Assembly (NCBI RefSeq): GCF_006438785.1
Contig: NZ_RCZB01000001.1
Span: forward strand, 1,003,912 to 1,067,911
Length of the DNA stretch: 64,000 nt
DNA from: Rhodanobacter glycinis
GTDB taxonomy: Bacteria > Pseudomonadota > Gammaproteobacteria > Xanthomonadales > Rhodanobacteraceae
Reading direction: 5' to 3'
The position numbers and the translations under genes are program-made. The notes below the pieces were generated by a model. The model had not been told where the DNA came from, searched no databases, and was given only the letters and a program-made list of their open reading frames with translations. Below, piece by piece: positions 28,612 to 43,110 of this stretch (position 1 is its first letter; every line of letters begins with the position of its first letter).

Positions 28612-28881
28612 TCAGGGCAGATCGCGAATTTCGCGGCGGCGCTTCACTCCACGCACCATGCCGTAGCTGCCGATCAGCAACCACGCCACCTGCATGATGA
28701 AGGCAGCCAGATTGAAGCTGCCGAAGCCCAGCGACAGCATCACCCCGACGGCACCGAGAATGTTCATCAGCTGGTAGGTCAGGCCGTTGCCCTGCAACTT
28801 GCGTTCCTGCAACAGGAAGAACGCCAGCAGCACCAGCGCCACGCCGAAGTATCCAGCCCAGTCATACCAGAACAGGTTCAT
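28612..28881 (-). CDS. small inner-membrane protein, CBU_0592-like
   Basis: 89 residues with three hydrophobic segments (about 8-26, 36-54, 58-77) and a basic C-terminal end ([12 protein letters not shown]). It resembles the small CBU_0592-type membrane family, which has no known function. Its ATG overlaps the rlmB stop by 4 nt (ATGA), so it is translationally coupled to the rnr-rlmB unit. The riboswitch-controlled exporter gene follows but has its own leader. Confidence 0.7.
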   Translation of the reverse strand: MNLFWYDWAGYFGVALVLLAFFLLQERKLQGNGLTYQLMNILGAVGVMLSLGFGSFNLAAFIMQVAWLLIGSYGMVRGVKRRREIRDLP

Positions 28882-29624
28882 CGTTTCGCACTCCGCTGAC
28901 GCAAGGCCTCGAACAGCACCACGCCGGTTGCAACCGAGACATTGAGGCTCTCCATCGTGCCCGGCATCGGGATCTTCGCCACGAAATCGCAGAGCTCACG
29001 GGTGAGCCGGCGGATGCCCTCGCCTTCGCTGCCCAGCACGATGGCCACCGGCCCCTTGAAGTCGAGGCCGTAGACCGAGGTCCCGGTATCGCCGGCCAGG
29101 CCGGTGATCCACACACCGGCATCCTTCAGTTCGCGCAGCGTGCGTGCGAGATTGGTCACCGCGATCAGCGGCACCCGGTCGGCACCGCCGGCGGAGGCGC
29201 GGCGCACCACGGGGGTCAGCCCGACCGCGCGATCCTTCGGCACGATCACCGCGGTGGCCTTGGCCGCCGCTGCACTGCGCAGGCAGGCGCCGAGGTTGTG
29301 CGGGTCGGTGACGCCGTCGAGTACCAGGATCAGCGTGTCGCTGCCGTCGCGTTCGAGCAGGCCGGCCAGGTCGTTTTCATGTGCGGCCGGGGCCGCTTCG
29401 TAACGTGCCACCACGCCCTGGTGACGCGCTTCGCCGGCAAGCTTGTCCAGCTCGTCGCGCGGACGATGCTGCACCGGGATATTCAGCTTTTTCGCGCGTT
29501 CGGCCAGATCCAGCACACGTGCGTTGCGCTGGCCATTCTCGACCAGCACCTCACGCACACGTTCGGCATCGTTGCTCAATGCACCTTCGACCGGGTTGAT
29601 CCCGACGATCCAACTTTCGCTCAT
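28878..29624 (-). CDS. rlmB: 23S rRNA (guanosine-2'-O)-methyltransferase RlmB
   Basis: SpoU-type methyltransferase that modifies G2251 of 23S rRNA. 248 residues. An N-terminal RNA-binding L30e-like domain (ESWIVGINPVEGAL to about residue 90) precedes the trefoil-knot SPOUT domain with LVLDGVTDPHNLGACLRSA (motif 1), VLGSEGEGIRRL (motif 2) and PMPGTMESLNVSVATGVVL (motif 3). Its ATG overlaps the rnr stop by 4 nt. The rnr-rlmB pair is conserved in gammaproteobacteria. Confidence 0.96.
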   Translation of the reverse strand: MSESWIVGINPVEGALSNDAERVREVLVENGQRNARVLDLAERAKKLNIPVQHRPRDELDKLAGEARHQGVVARYEAAPAAHENDLAGLLERDGSDTLILVLDGVTDPHNLGACLRSAAAAKATAVIVPKDRAVGLTPVVRRASAGGADRVPLIAVTNLARTLRELKDAGVWITGLAGDTGTSVYGLDFKGPVAIVLGSEGEGIRRLTRELCDFVAKIPMPGTMESLNVSVATGVVLFEALRQRSAKR

Positions 29625-32365
29625 GACTGGCCTTTCGGTTTCGGTTTCGATCGACGCCGGCTGTTCTTCTTCGGTGCACCCGCAGCGGCTGCTGGTGCTG
29701 TCCCGCGCCTGGCGGGCCTGTTGCCGCCGCCGGCATCGTCCTTGCGCGGACGGCGATCAGTCGACTGGGCCGCCTTTCCGGTGGCAGGCGCACGTCCCGG
29801 GCGCTGCTCGCCGGCAGGTTGACGGGTGGAGGCGTGCGCGCGCGGCAGCGGAGTATCGTGCGTTGCGGCCTTGCGCGAGGTTGTATCCGGTGCGGCGACT
29901 GCGGTTTCCTTGCGGCCAAACGCACGCCCGATTGCCTTGGCCGCACGGCCGAACATGCTCGTCGTCTTGGCCGTGGCGGCAGCCTTCTTCGGCAACGAAT
30001 AGCGCTCGCCACTGGCGGCATAGTCGTAGGCCTTGGCGGTGCCGGTGGGCGGCGTTACCGGCGTGCGTGGCGAGACCAGGCGGAAATCGATCTTGCGATC
30101 CTCCAGGCTGGCGCGCAGCACCTGGATGCGTACGTGGTCGCCGAGGCGAAATTGCGCGCCAGTGCGTTCGCCCTTGAGCAGCTTGCGGGTCGCGTCGAAG
30201 TGGTAATAGTCGTTGGCAAGCTGACTGATGTGCACCAGGCCGGACACTTTCGATTCGTCCAGCTCCACGAACAGACCGAACGAGGTGACACCGGTGACCA
30301 CGCCTTCGAACTCGCTGCCGATGTGCTTTTCCATCCACGCACACTTGAAGCGCTCATCGACATCGCGCTCGGCTTCCTCGGCACGGCGCTCGCGCTGCGA
30401 GCAATGGATCGCCATGGCGGCCATTTCGGCAGGGGTGTAGCTGTAGTCGGTCGGCTTGCCGCCGGTCAGTGCAAAACGGATTGCACGATGCACCAGCAAG
30501 TCCGGATAGCGCCGGATCGGCGAGGTGAAGTGTGCGTAGGCCTGCAGCGAGAGGCCAAAGTGGCCGCGATTGTCCTGCTGGTACGCAGCCATGCTCTGCG
30601 AGCGCAGCAGCACGTTCTGGATCAATTCGCGTTCGGGACGATCCTTGACCATGCGAAGAATCTCGGAGAAATCGCCCGGCGTGACATCTTCCACCGGCGG
30701 CATGCGCAGCTTGAACTCACGCAGGAACTGCTGCAGATCCTCGTACTTCTCGGCCGGCGGCGGCTCATGTGCGCGGAACAGCGCGGGGATCTTCTTTTTC
30801 TCAAGGAACAGCGCCGCCTGCACGTTGGCGGCGATCATGCATTCCTCGATCAGCTTGTGCGCATCATTGCGCTCGGTCGCACCCATCGACTCGACGCTGC
30901 CGGTCTGGTCGAGGCGGAACTTCACTTCCGGCGTCTCGAAGTCGATCGCGCCGCGACGCTTGCGCTGTTGCGCCATTGCCTTGTACAGCGCGTGCAGGTT
31001 TTCAAGTTGCGGCAGCACGTCGGCCACTTCGTGCCGGGCGTCAGCGTCATTCAGGCCCACCGCTTCCCATACCTTGTCGTAGGTGAGCCGCGCATGCGAC
31101 AGCATCACCGCGTCATAGAACTTCGACTTGGTCACGTTGCCTTCGGCATCGATCAGCATGTCGCAGACCATGCACATCCGCTCGACCTTCGGCATCAGCG
31201 AGCAGATGCCGTTGGACAGCGTCTCCGGCAACATCGGCACCACGAAGCCGGGGAAGTAGGTCGAGGTGCTGCGCTCGTAGGCCTCGCGATCCAGCGCATT
31301 GCCGACCTGCACGTAATGCGACACGTCGGCAATCGCCACAATCAGTCGCCAGCCACCACCGCGTTTCGGTTCGGCGTACACCGCGTCATCGAAGTCGCGC
31401 GCGTCTGCGCCGTCGATCGTCACCAGCGGCAGCTGGCGGATATCAGTACGACCTTCGCGCTCGGCGGCGGTCACCACCGATTCCACCTGCGCCGCATCGC
31501 GCAGCACTTCAGGCGGCCATTCGTGCGGCAGGTCGTGGCTGGCAATGGCCATCTCCACCACCAGCGAAGGTTGCAGCCGTTCGCCCAGCACCGCGCGGAT
31601 CTCGCCCATCGGCCCGCGCTGCATGGTCGGTGGTGCGGTGATCTCGACCACCACGATCTGGCCCGAACGCGCGCCCTGCTCCTGGCCCGGCTTGATCATC
31701 ACGTCCTGGCTCAGGCGCCGATCATCCGGTGTCACCAGGGTGACGCCATTTTCGACCACGACCCTGCCGACCAGCCGCGGCGAGCGACGCTCCAGCACTT
31801 CGGCGATCGCGCCCTGCTTGCGACCGCGGCGGTCGATGCCGACAACGCTGGCGAGCACGCGATCGCCATGCATGACGGCGCGCATCTGCTGCGGCGAGAG
31901 ATACAGGTCTTCGCCACCTTCGTCCGGGCGCAGGAAGCCGTAACCCTCGGCATTGGCCAGCACGCGACCGGCGATCAGGTCCAGCTTCTGGGTGGGTGCG
32001 TAGCCGCCGCGCCGGCCCAGCAGCAGCTGGCCATCGCGCACCATCGCACCGAGTCGCTTGCGCAACGCGTCGAGGTCGGCTTCGTCATGAATCTCCAACG
32101 CCTCGGCAATACGTGCCTCGGTCAGCAGTTCAGCGCGTTGTTCGAGCAGGGCGAGGATCGCTTCGCGGCTGGGGATCGGGCGCGCATAACGCTGCGCCTC
32201 GCGATCGGCATGCGGATCACGCACGGCGCCTGCGGCAGCCTTGGTGCGCTTGTCTGGCGTGGAAGCGGCGCGCGGCGCCCGCTTGGCGGGGCCCTTCGGC
32301 GAGCGCGGGCCCTGCGGGCTGTCGGCATGGGGATTATCGGAATGGGGGGGAGTTTTTCTGGTCAC
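29621..32365 (-). CDS. rnr: ribonuclease R
   Basis: 3'-5' exoribonuclease that degrades structured RNA. 914 residues. Layout: Arg/Lys/Pro-rich N-terminal tail (1-60), helix-turn-helix-like region, two cold-shock OB folds (about 125-290), RNB catalytic domain with DGADARDFDDAVYAE (magnesium ligands), S1 domain (EGVVTGVTSFGLFVELD), and a long basic disordered tail (from about residue 760) rich in Lys, Arg, Ala and Pro. The tail is typical of RNase R and helps unwind RNA. It is longer than in E. coli (813 residues). Confidence 0.97.
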   Translation of the reverse strand: MTRKTPPHSDNPHADSPQGPRSPKGPAKRAPRAASTPDKRTKAAAGAVRDPHADREAQRYARPIPSREAILALLEQRAELLTEARIAEALEIHDEADLDALRKRLGAMVRDGQLLLGRRGGYAPTQKLDLIAGRVLANAEGYGFLRPDEGGEDLYLSPQQMRAVMHGDRVLASVVGIDRRGRKQGAIAEVLERRSPRLVGRVVVENGVTLVTPDDRRLSQDVMIKPGQEQGARSGQIVVVEITAPPTMQRGPMGEIRAVLGERLQPSLVVEMAIASHDLPHEWPPEVLRDAAQVESVVTAAEREGRTDIRQLPLVTIDGADARDFDDAVYAEPKRGGGWRLIVAIADVSHYVQVGNALDREAYERSTSTYFPGFVVPMLPETLSNGICSLMPKVERMCMVCDMLIDAEGNVTKSKFYDAVMLSHARLTYDKVWEAVGLNDADARHEVADVLPQLENLHALYKAMAQQRKRRGAIDFETPEVKFRLDQTGSVESMGATERNDAHKLIEECMIAANVQAALFLEKKKIPALFRAHEPPPAEKYEDLQQFLREFKLRMPPVEDVTPGDFSEILRMVKDRPERELIQNVLLRSQSMAAYQQDNRGHFGLSLQAYAHFTSPIRRYPDLLVHRAIRFALTGGKPTDYSYTPAEMAAMAIHCSQRERRAEEAERDVDERFKCAWMEKHIGSEFEGVVTGVTSFGLFVELDESKVSGLVHISQLANDYYHFDATRKLLKGERTGAQFRLGDHVRIQVLRASLEDRKIDFRLVSPRTPVTPPTGTAKAYDYAASGERYSLPKKAAATAKTTSMFGRAAKAIGRAFGRKETAVAAPDTTSRKAATHDTPLPRAHASTRQPAGEQRPGRAPATGKAAQSTDRRPRKDDAGGGNRPARRGTAPAAAAGAPKKNSRRRSKPKPKGQS

Positions 32366-32496
32366 TCAATGTCCTTGTGATGTTTGCGCCGCGGAGAATG
32401 CCACGTCGCAGTGAATGGATGTGAAAAGTGTTGACAAGCCGCCGGCAGATGCCTAAATTACGCGGCTCACGCAGCTTGCTGAGCGACGTGACACCT

Positions 32497-32583
32497 GCCC
32501 AGGTGGCGGAATTGGTAGACGCACTAGCTTCAGGTGCTAGCGGGGGCAACTCCGTGGAGGTTCGAGTCCTCTCCTGGGCACCA
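32497..32583 (+). tRNA. tRNA-Leu (CAG anticodon)
   Basis: 87 nt with an encoded CCA. GCCCAGG pairs with CCTGGGC, the anticodon stem CTAGC/GCTAG encloses TTCAGGT (anticodon CAG), there is a long variable arm (GGGGGCAACTCCGT region), and T arm GGTTCGAGTCC. Confidence 0.97.
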
Positions 32584-32590
32584 ATTGTAA

Positions 32591-32626
32591 ACGAAGGCCG
32601 CCTCTCAAGGCGGCTTTCGTCTTTTC
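32591..32626 (+). terminator. terminator after tRNA-Leu(CAG)
   Basis: A 12-bp stem (CGAAGGCCGCCT with AGGCGGCTTTCG, one G-T pair) followed by CTTTTC, starting 8 nt after the tRNA. Confidence 0.85.
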
Positions 32627-32678
32627 AGGGTTCAGGTAACGCGGACCGGAAGATCGCCTCGACCAGCGCCTGACAACA

Positions 32679-33086
32679 TCAGACAGCGGGCGGTCCCTTC
32701 AACTCGACCATGTTGCCCTGCGGGTCATACAGATAGATCGACGGTCCCTCGCCCTGCGCGCCATAGCGCGAGCCCAGCTCGCCGATGCGCACGTCGTGTG
32801 CCTTTAGATGCGCGAGGATCGCCGCTTCGTCGTAATCCTCCACGCGCAGGCACAGGTGATCCATGTTGTGGCCCTCGCTGCCCGGCGCGGCACCACCGTG
32901 ACGACCGAGCTTGCCGTTGACTGGCACCAGATCGATCAGCGAGCTGCCCGCGCGCAGCTGCACCAGACCGATCTCGTCCTGCCGCCGTTCCTCGCGGCAG
33001 CCCAGCACCTCGCAGTAGAAGCGCTGCATCGCCACTATGTCGATGGCGCGCAATACCACGTGATCGATTTCAGCGATGCGGATCAT
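32679..33086 (-). CDS. VOC-family (glyoxalase/bleomycin resistance-like) protein
   Basis: 135 residues, a single vicinal-oxygen-chelate domain of two beta-alpha-beta-beta-beta units. Likely metal ligands are His in AEIDHVVLRA, His in HNMDHLCLRV and Glu near the end in GNMVELKGP, the usual H-H-E set. The RFYCEVLGC segment is typical of the superfamily. The substrate cannot be told from sequence. It starts at 33086, and the glycine riboswitch promoter is divergent to it. Confidence 0.85.
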   Translation of the reverse strand: MIRIAEIDHVVLRAIDIVAMQRFYCEVLGCREERRQDEIGLVQLRAGSSLIDLVPVNGKLGRHGGAAPGSEGHNMDHLCLRVEDYDEAAILAHLKAHDVRIGELGSRYGAQGEGPSIYLYDPQGNMVELKGPPAV

Positions 33087-33144
33087 CGTGCGTTCTCGCG
33101 GATACGGCCGGGTTGCCAAGCATAAACCGTATGGATTCTGATGA

Positions 33145-33173
33145 TCGTCACCAGTCCGTGGGGCCTGTATAAT
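33145..33173 (+). promoter_or_regulatory. promoter for the glycine riboswitch-gcvP transcript
   Basis: A perfect TATAAT -10 at 33168-33173 with a weak -35 (TCGTCA, 33145-33150) at 17-bp spacing. Transcription would start near 33180, just before the first aptamer. Confidence 0.7.
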
Positions 33174-33182
33174 CAGCGTGGT

Positions 33183-33380
33183 AACGCTTGGTGGGAGAAG
33201 CGGGCCAGCTCTTGCACAGGGCCTGTCCGCTGCCGAAGACGCAACGCCCGTAATCGCTCAGGCCCCGTACCATCACGCGTAAACACTCTGGAGAGAGCGG
33301 CAGCCTTTATCGGTGCAAGCCGCCGCCGAAGGGGCACGAGGCTTCCGCCTCTAAACTCTCAGGCAAAAGGACAGAGGGGC
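33183..33380 (+). promoter_or_regulatory. tandem glycine riboswitch
   Basis: Two consecutive glycine aptamers. Aptamer 1 spans about 33187-33275 with GGGAGAAGCGGGC and CTGCCGAAGACGCAACGCC. Aptamer 2 spans about 33290-33378 with GGAGAGAGCGGC, CCGCCGAAGGGGCACGAGG, and AACTCTCAGGCAAAAGGAC. These conserved elements and the downstream gcvP identify it. The short linker between aptamers is as in cooperative-type tandem glycine riboswitches. In most bacteria it turns on glycine cleavage genes when glycine is abundant. Confidence 0.95.
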
Positions 33381-33406
33381 GCCCCACGTGCGGCACGCAC
33401 GTCCGG

Positions 33407-33448
33407 CCTTTATCGGCCGGCCCTTATCGGCCGGTTCTTATCGGCCAC
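33407..33448 (+). repeat. three tandem 14-nt repeats in the gcvP leader
   Basis: CCTTTATCGGCCGG, CCCTTATCGGCCGG and TTCTTATCGGCCAC follow each other without gaps between the riboswitch and gcvP. The block is enclosed by a 7-bp complementary pair (CGTCCGG at 33400-33406 and CCGGACG at 33451-33457), so the leader can fold into a large hairpin ending 6 nt before the gcvP start codon. Confidence 0.85.
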
Positions 33449-33463
33449 TACCGGACGCCCGTC

Positions 33464-36334
<2,871 letters not shown>

Positions 36335-36356
36335 GTCGCGGCCAGTCCGCATATCG

Positions 36357-36382
36357 AAAAGGCCCCGCTTGCGGGGCCTTTT
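36357..36382. terminator. terminator after gcvP, also usable for the GGDEF gene
   Basis: A perfect 12-bp stem (AAAAGGCCCCGC / GCGGGGCCTTTT) with a 2-nt spacer between convergent genes. T-runs are built into both orientations. Confidence 0.88.
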
Positions 36383-36523
36383 CATTCCATTGCTGGTCAG
36401 GGCCGGGCGCGGTCTTGTACAAGCATCCCGAGCGTTCGAACTCCGCGAAAGGTTCAGTCAGCTCGTGTCGACGAGAGTGTGGTGCCTGCCTGGCTCGGTG
36501 AGTGGCAACGCCGAACCTTTCCA

Positions 36524-37462
36524 TTAGCCGGCAACGATGCAGTCCCTGCCCCGCTGCTTGGCCCGATACAACCGCTTGTCGACCGTGTCGATGAACGTAA
36601 GCAGCTCGTCAGCGGGGCCGGGGATTGCCGTGCCCACACCCAGGCTGATCGTCAGCATGTGGCCAATCGGCGACGGCTCATGCGCAATGCGCTCGTCGCT
36701 GACCAGTCGGCTGCAGCGTTCGGCCAGCGCGTGTGCGGCCGTGGCGTCCGTTTCCGGCAGTACCAGCACGAACTCCTCGCCGCCGAAGCGAGCCAGCAGG
36801 TCGCGCGCCCGTGTCGCGGCCGAGCTCAGCACCCAGGCCACGCGCTTGAGGCTCAGGTCGCCTTCGAGATGGCCGTAGTGATCGTTGTACTGCTTGAAAT
36901 AATCGATATCCAGCATGATCAGCGACAGCGGTTGCTGATTGCGCTGCGCGTTGCCCCACTCCAGTTCCATGATCGCGTCGAAACGGCGGCGGTTGGCTAC
37001 CCCGGTCAGGCCGTCGCGAAACGAAAGCTCCTCCAGCTCTTTCTGCAGGCTGATCAGCTGCTGCTCGGTCCGCTTGCGCTCGCTGATGTCGAACATGAAG
37101 CCGATCAGCGAAGCGACCGTGCCGTCGTCGTTGCGCACCACGTGCACCACGTCGCGAATCCATACGTAGCGATCGTCGCGAGTCAGCGCGCGATAGTCGG
37201 CCTCGTGGTCCACGCCCGCCAGCGATTGCGCCACGCAATAGTTCACCACCCACTCGCGATCCTCCGGATGCATGCGGCTGGCCCAGTCCCCCACGGTCAC
37301 CCAGCTGGACGGTGCCCAGCCCAGCAGGGCCTCGATCTGCGGCCCGATATAGGCAAACTGCTTGGTGGCCCAGTCGATCTTCCAGGGAATGGCCTTGGTC
37401 GATTCCAGCAGCGTCTTATAGACGGCGCCGTCGGATTCCAGCGTGCTCTCATTGTCGACCAT
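36524..37462 (-). CDS. PAS-GGDEF diguanylate cyclase
   Basis: 312 residues, no membrane segments. A PAS fold with PAC-like end (residues about 12-130: WKIDWATKQFAYIGPQ..., SLIGFMFDISERKRTEQQL) feeds a GGDEF domain through a short coiled coil. The active site reads GGEEF (ARFGGEEFVLVLPE), so c-di-GMP synthesis from two GTP is expected. An RxxD inhibitory site (RARD) lies five residues before GGEEF, so product feedback inhibition is likely. The ligand or signal of the PAS domain is unknown. It stands alone between gcvP and an aminopeptidase gene. Confidence 0.93.
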   Translation of the reverse strand: MVDNESTLESDGAVYKTLLESTKAIPWKIDWATKQFAYIGPQIEALLGWAPSSWVTVGDWASRMHPEDREWVVNYCVAQSLAGVDHEADYRALTRDDRYVWIRDVVHVVRNDDGTVASLIGFMFDISERKRTEQQLISLQKELEELSFRDGLTGVANRRRFDAIMELEWGNAQRNQQPLSLIMLDIDYFKQYNDHYGHLEGDLSLKRVAWVLSSAATRARDLLARFGGEEFVLVLPETDATAAHALAERCSRLVSDERIAHEPSPIGHMLTISLGVGTAIPGPADELLTFIDTVDKRLYRAKQRGRDCIVAG

Positions 37463-37578
37463 CGTTGCGGGCTCGATTGGTGAAAAGGCAGCCCGGGATG
37501 CCGTGGCCCGGTTGCTCTGCCCAGGTTCGAAAATACACTGTCAGCCGGCTGCGGCGCGAGCGCTCAGTTGTGAAAAAA

Positions 37579-37605
37579 AAGAGGCCCCGCGATGCGGGGC
37601 CTCTT
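37579..37605 (-). terminator. terminator after the aminopeptidase gene
   Basis: A perfect 12-bp stem (AAGAGGCCCCGC / GCGGGGCCTCTT) with a 3-nt loop; on the - strand it runs into a T8 tract. It lies 22 nt after the aminopeptidase stop codon. Confidence 0.92.
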
Positions 37606-37626
37606 CCATTCAGGCAGCTTCCCGGC

Positions 37627-40281
<2,655 letters not shown>

Positions 40282-40543
40282 GACATTCCCTTCAGGTGTG
40301 GTGATGCGGCGGCCATCTGGGCACGCCGTCCTCGGTTGCGACAGTGAAACGCCGGGCGGATGAAAGCGGCCAGCCTGCCTGTCGCGATAGTGCCGGCCGC
40401 CAGCGTATCCGGACACGGCCGGAAGTCATGGCTGGGCCGGGACAGGCGCAGAACGACGGCACGTTGACGGCGCCCGCCGCAGGATGCGGGTTCGACCGCG
40501 ACGCCGTGCGCCGCGACAACGATCCCAAGCAGGAGCGCCCGCC

Positions 40544-42646
40544 ATGGCCACGAAGAAACCGTCCGCCCAGTCCGCCAAACCATCCGCCGACCGGCCCGTC
40601 GATGACCGCCGTGGCCACGGCGACGAACTGCAGCAGATGGCAGGCGGAAGACACCCGTCGCTGACCACCAACCAGGGCGTGCCGCTCAGCGACAACCAGA
40701 ACTCGCTGCGCACCAGCCCGCGCGGGCCGACCCTGCTCGAAGACTTCGTGCTGCGCGAGAAGATCACCCACTTCGACCACGAACGCATCCCCGAGCGCAT
40801 CGTGCATGCGCGTGGCTCGGCCGCCCACGGCTACTTCGAGCTGACCAAATCGCTGAAGAAATACACCACCGCGAAGATCCTCACCGAAGTCGGCGAGAAG
40901 ACCCCGTTGTTCACCCGCATTTCCACCGTGGCCGGTGGCGCGGGATCGATCGACACGCCGCGCGACATCCGCGGCTTCGCGGTGAAGTTCTATACGAAGG
41001 AAGGCAACTGGGACCTGGTCGGCAACAACATCCCGGTGTTCTTCATCCAGGACGCGATGAAGTTCCCCGACCTGGTGCACGCGGTAAAGATGGAACCGGA
41101 CCGCGGCTTTCCGCAAGCGGCCAGCGCACACGACACATTCTGGGATTTCATCTCGCTGACGCCCGAAGCGATGCACGTGATCATGTGGGCGATGAGCGAC
41201 CGCGCGATCCCGCGCTCGCTGCGCATGATCGAGGGCTTCGGCATCCACAGCTTCCGCCTGGTCAACGAGAACGGCGACAGCACCTTCGTGAAGTTCCACT
41301 GGCGGCCGAAGCTCGGCCTGCAGTCGCACGTATGGGACGAGGCGGTGAAGGTGGCCGGTGCCGATCCGGACTATCACCGGCGCGACTTGTTCGAGGCGAT
41401 CCAGGCCGGCAACTTCCCGGAGTGGGAGCTGGCCGTGCAGCTGTTCACCCAGGCCCAGGCCGACGGCTTCCCGTTCGACCATCTCGACGCCACCAAGATC
41501 ATTCCCGAGGAGCTGGTGCCGCTGACCGTGATCGGCCGCATGGTGCTGAACCGCTGGCCCGACAACTTCTTCGCCGAGACCGAACAGGTGGCGTTCTGCC
41601 CCTCGCACGTTCCGCCCGGCATCGATTTCTCCAACGATCCACTGCTGCAGGGCCGGCTGTTCTCTTACCTCGACACGCAGCTCTCGCGGCTGGGCTCGCC
41701 GAACTTCCACCAGTTGCCGATCAATGCGCCGAAGTGCCCGTTCGTCAACCAGCAGCGCGACGGCCACATGCAGATGGAGGTGCCCAAGGGCCGCGTGAAC
41801 TACGAGCCGAGCTCGCTCGACCCTGCCTCAGCACGCGCCACCAACACGGGCTTCCGCAGCTTCGCCGAGCCGGCCGGCGACGGCAGCAAGGGCCGCATCC
41901 GCGCCGAGAGCTTTGCCGATCACTACAGCCAGGCACGCCAGTTCTACCGCAGCCAGACCGGCTTCGAGCAGGCGCACATCGCCTCCGCGTTCGTGTTCGA
42001 GCTGTCCAAGGTCGAGACGCTGCACGTGCGCGAGGCGATGATCGGCCACCTGCGCAACGTCGACGAAGACCTCGCCCATCGCGTCGCCGACGGCCTCGCC
42101 CTGCCCAGCTTCCCGCCGGCGCAATCGAAGGCAGTGCCCACGAAAGACCAGCCGATGTCGCCGCCACTGCAGATCATCGGCAAGATGAAGGACACGCTCA
42201 AAGGCCGCGCCGTCGGCATCCTGATCCACGACGGCTCCGACGCCGCCGCGATCAGGGCGGTGCGCAAGGCGGCGGAATCCGCCGGCGCCAGTGTCAAGAT
42301 CGTCTGCCTCAAGGTCGGTGGTGCCAAGCTCAGCGATGGCAAGCAGCAGTCCGCCGACGGCCAGCTTGCCGGCACGCCGTCGGTGGTGTTCGACGCCGTG
42401 GCGCTGGTGCTGTCCGACGACGCCGGCAAGCTGCTGGCGAAGGAAGCCGCCGCGGTCGACTTCGTGCGCGACGCCTTCGGCCACCTCAAGGCCATCGCCG
42501 CCGATGCCGGCGCGCAAGCCGTACTGAAAGCCGGCGGCATCAGGAAGGACGCCGGCGTGGTCGACGCCAGCGATACTGCCGGCTTCATCAAGGCTGCCAA
42601 GACACGGCAGTGGGCACGCGAGGCGAAGCTGCGCACGTTGGCTTAA
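40544..42646 (+). CDS. katE: large-subunit catalase (clade 2, KatE/HPII-like)
   Basis: 700 residues, the large-subunit catalase size. Starts at 40544 after CAGGAG. Catalytic His in [14 protein letters not shown], the Asn region in [16 protein letters not shown], and the heme Tyr in [14 protein letters not shown]. After the core (to about 520) comes an additional flavodoxin/class I glutaminase-like domain (about 545-690: [17 protein letters not shown]...), typical of clade 2 enzymes such as E. coli HPII. It disproportionates H2O2. Monocistronic. Confidence 0.95.
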   Translation: MATKKPSAQSAKPSADRPVDDRRGHGDELQQMAGGRHPSLTTNQGVPLSDNQNSLRTSPRGPTLLEDFVLREKITHFDHERIPERIVHARGSAAHGYFELTKSLKKYTTAKILTEVGEKTPLFTRISTVAGGAGSIDTPRDIRGFAVKFYTKEGNWDLVGNNIPVFFIQDAMKFPDLVHAVKMEPDRGFPQAASAHDTFWDFISLTPEAMHVIMWAMSDRAIPRSLRMIEGFGIHSFRLVNENGDSTFVKFHWRPKLGLQSHVWDEAVKVAGADPDYHRRDLFEAIQAGNFPEWELAVQLFTQAQADGFPFDHLDATKIIPEELVPLTVIGRMVLNRWPDNFFAETEQVAFCPSHVPPGIDFSNDPLLQGRLFSYLDTQLSRLGSPNFHQLPINAPKCPFVNQQRDGHMQMEVPKGRVNYEPSSLDPASARATNTGFRSFAEPAGDGSKGRIRAESFADHYSQARQFYRSQTGFEQAHIASAFVFELSKVETLHVREAMIGHLRNVDEDLAHRVADGLALPSFPPAQSKAVPTKDQPMSPPLQIIGKMKDTLKGRAVGILIHDGSDAAAIRAVRKAAESAGASVKIVCLKVGGAKLSDGKQQSADGQLAGTPSVVFDAVALVLSDDAGKLLAKEAAAVDFVRDAFGHLKAIAADAGAQAVLKAGGIRKDAGVVDASDTAGFIKAAKTRQWAREAKLRTLA

Positions 42647-43110
42647 GGCAACGCTGAATAATCGGTCGCAATCAATCTGCCTTCGCATCTGATCAGTCTT
42701 GCACCTGATCAGACGGGTAGATCACGGTTTTCTGCTCTTGGGTTTCATCCGTTTCGCGCCTTGAGGCGCGTTGTTGGCCCTCGACGGGCCGTCATGCGGG
42801 CACTCGGGTGCGAGACAGGAGTTGGCCAATCCAATGGCCACAAAAACGGGGTAGTACCCGGGCAAGCTCAAGCAACACCACGTGTACAGGCATTCCCACT
42901 GCGTGTGGTTTTAGCTTTGATACTCGTCTATCGGCGATTCTCCACTCGTGGGCTTGGCGGCTCACGAGTGGAGTTTCCCGATGGACTTCGGTAAACGTCA
43001 AACTTCTACTGTCTCCCCGGCAGAGCCGGGCGAACTCCCGATGGGTTCAGGCATCGAGTAACGCGAATGATGATCTTCGCTCCTCAGCGCTTCCTGATGG
43101 CCCTGTTGAT
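42647..43110. other. gene-free, hairpin-rich stretch
   Basis: 464 nt without a convincing gene. Two overlapping ORFs of about 70-77 codons lack ribosome binding sites and recognisable content. It holds at least five perfect hairpins: 42688-42713 (9-bp stem TCTGATCAG), 42755-42770 (CGCGCC/GGCGCG), 42776-42790 (GGCCC/GGGCC), 42823-42840 (TGGCCA twice) and 42941-42972 (10-bp stem TCCACTCGTG). None is followed by a T-run. Could be an old mobile-element scar or an RNA; see findings. Confidence 0.6.

Noticed and set aside
42761..43001. Overlapping short ORFs on both strands in the katE downstream region
   Set aside because: No ribosome binding sites, no domain content, and they overlap the hairpins described as a structured region.
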